5,818 nt of DNA. Origin: Acidobacteriota bacterium (GTDB lineage Bacteria > Acidobacteriota > HRBIN11). Shown here piece after piece: positions 4,923 through 5,818 of this stretch; position 1 is the stretch's first letter, and every line of letters begins with the position of its first letter. The notes under the pieces are model-generated. The model did not search any database. It was not told the DNA's origin and saw only the letters and a list, made by a program, of their open reading frames with translations. Both the position numbers and the translations under genes were made by a program. The stretch covers positions 1 through 5,818 of the forward strand of contig JANXAA010000155.1 of the NCBI GenBank assembly GCA_025061865.1, read 5' to 3'.

Positions 4923-5818
4923 ATGACCCAGTGGGCATGGGAGCCCTCACCCGAAGCCATCGAGCGGAGCAATGTCTATCGCATGATGCAGAAGTATGGC
5001 TTCCGGGACTACGCCGACTTCTGGCGACAGTCCGTCGAAGACGTCGCCTGGTTTTGGCAGGTCATGGACCGGGAGCTGGACCTGGCGTGGCAGAAACCTT
5101 ACGAGCAAGTGCTGGATACTTCCCAGGGCTGGGCCTGGGCCCGGTGGTTTATCGGGGGCCGCTTCAATGTGACGTATACCTGCCTGGACAAGCACGTGGC
5201 GGCCGGCCGGGCCTCGAAGGTTGCCTTCATCTGGGAGGGTGAGGACGGTCGGACCGAGCGCTATACGTATGGGGACCTGACCCGTTGGACGCTCCAGGTC
5301 AGCCATGCCCTCAAGGACCTGGGCCTCCAAGCCGGTGACCGGGTCGGTCTCTTCCTCCCGATGGTTCCCGAGATCGTACCCGCCTTGCTGGCTATCGCCC
5401 GTCTGGGAGGCATAGTCGTTCCGATGTTTTCTGGCTACGGACCGGACCCCATCGCCGTCCGGCTTCGGGACAGTGAGGCCCGCTTCCTCATCACGGCCGA
5501 CGGGTTTTACCGGCGGGGTCAGTTCGTCCCGATGAAGGAGACAGCCGACGTCGCGATCGCCACGGCCCCGACGGTGGAGCGGGTCCTGGTCGTCCGCCGG
5601 ACGAACCAGACGGTGTCTTGGGATCTCCGCCGGGACGTCTGGTGGCACGAGGTCGTCGACTCGGCACCGGACACGCCCCTCATGGAGGCGACCGAGCCCG
5701 AGACGCCCTTCATGTTGATCTACACCTCCGGCACGACGGGCCGTCCCAAGGCGACTGTTCACGTGCACGCCGGCTTCCCCGTCAAGTCGGCCCAAGACAT
5801 CTATCACTGCTTTGACCT
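4923..5818 (+). CDS. Acetyl-CoA-synthetase-like AMP-forming acyl-CoA synthetase, N-terminal part, runs off window
   Basis: The frame is open from ATG 4923 to the window end (298 codons plus 2 nt). The N-terminal ACS domain is clear: YADFWRQSVEDVAWFW (30-45), WFIGGRFNVTYTCLDKHVA (75-93), then RYTYGDL (113-119), GDRVGLFLPMVPEIVPALLA (138-157) and ARFLITADGFYRRG (186-199). The ATP-phosphate loop YTSGTTGRPKATVH (267-280) falls where it does in E. coli Acs (652 residues), so the full gene should be about 2 kb. These enzymes activate a carboxylate with ATP to an acyl-adenylate, then form the CoA thioester. The substrate-pocket, adenylate-binding and C-terminal lysine regions lie outside the window, so acetate is likely but not proven; propionate or 3-hydroxypropionate enzymes look alike here. 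In the loop, PKATVH replaces the usual PKGV.H. Its start is supported by GGAGG at 4912 and a promoter candidate at 4855-4883. Confidence 0.9.
   Translation, partial: MTQWAWEPSPEAIERSNVYRMMQKYGFRDYADFWRQSVEDVAWFWQVMDRELDLAWQKPYEQVLDTSQGWAWARWFIGGRFNVTYTCLDKHVAAGRASKVAFIWEGEDGRTERYTYGDLTRWTLQVSHALKDLGLQAGDRVGLFLPMVPEIVPALLAIARLGGIVVPMFSGYGPDPIAVRLRDSEARFLITADGFYRRGQFVPMKETADVAIATAPTVERVLVVRRTNQTVSWDLRRDVWWHEVVDSAPDTPLMEATEPETPFMLIYTSGTTGRPKATVHVHAGFPVKSAQDIYHCFD

Noticed and set aside
4947..5807. 286-codon open frame on the minus strand
   Set aside because: It lies antisense to the clear acyl-CoA synthetase gene and its translation shows no recognisable domain; GC-rich genes often leave such antisense frames.
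1..5818. CRISPR array or complete insertion sequence
   Set aside because: No regularly spaced repeats of 20-40 bp and no transposase reading frame were seen.

Overview
The window is GC-rich bacterial chromosome with short intergenic regions full of small palindromes and short tandem repeats. The gene set suggests an uncultured, probably thermophilic, diderm bacterium. A double-thioredoxin-fold protein disulfide oxidoreductase of the kind common in thermophiles points to heat. An HldA/RfaE1-type heptose-phosphate kinase points to an outer membrane with heptose-containing glycan. I cannot assign a phylum, and the lifestyle is inference.

Layout. Positions 1-480 hold the 3' end of a plus-strand NamZ/DUF1343 exo-muramidase whose C-terminal part carries a palindrome-rich, in-frame extra segment. 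A hairpin follows at 524-560. From 595 to 1134 lies what I read as one decayed gene: a type I restriction HsdR-N-like domain, a Pro/Ala-rich linker and two C-terminal fragments, scattered over all three plus-strand frames. From about 1135 to 1807 there is no intact gene, only a doubtful PIN/VapC-like scrap and several strong hairpins that look like interspersed-repeat debris. Two intact plus-strand genes, 30 bp apart, then form a probable operon: the disulfide oxidoreductase (1808-2521) and the PfkB/RfaE1 sugar kinase (2552-3568).

A 300-bp convergent spacer (3569-3868) with a long imperfect inverted repeat separates these from pyrF (orotidine 5'-phosphate decarboxylase) on the minus strand (3869-4597). 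A 325-bp divergent spacer (4598-4922) holds two unrelated 14-bp tandem duplications, an AT-rich island in otherwise GC-rich DNA, overlapping hairpins and a good sigma-70-like promoter. The last gene (4923 onward, plus strand) is the N-terminal half of an acetyl-CoA-synthetase-like, AMP-forming acyl-CoA synthetase, cut by the window edge.

The intact genes are mostly housekeeping: peptidoglycan recycling, disulfide chemistry, lipopolysaccharide heptose, pyrimidine synthesis and acetate activation. They do not form one pathway. I found no convincing new multi-gene system. The points most worth a second look are the decayed restriction-like gene, repeat material that has entered coding ends (namZ C-terminus, kinase and pyrF 3' ends), and the competing hairpins upstream of the acyl-CoA synthetase.
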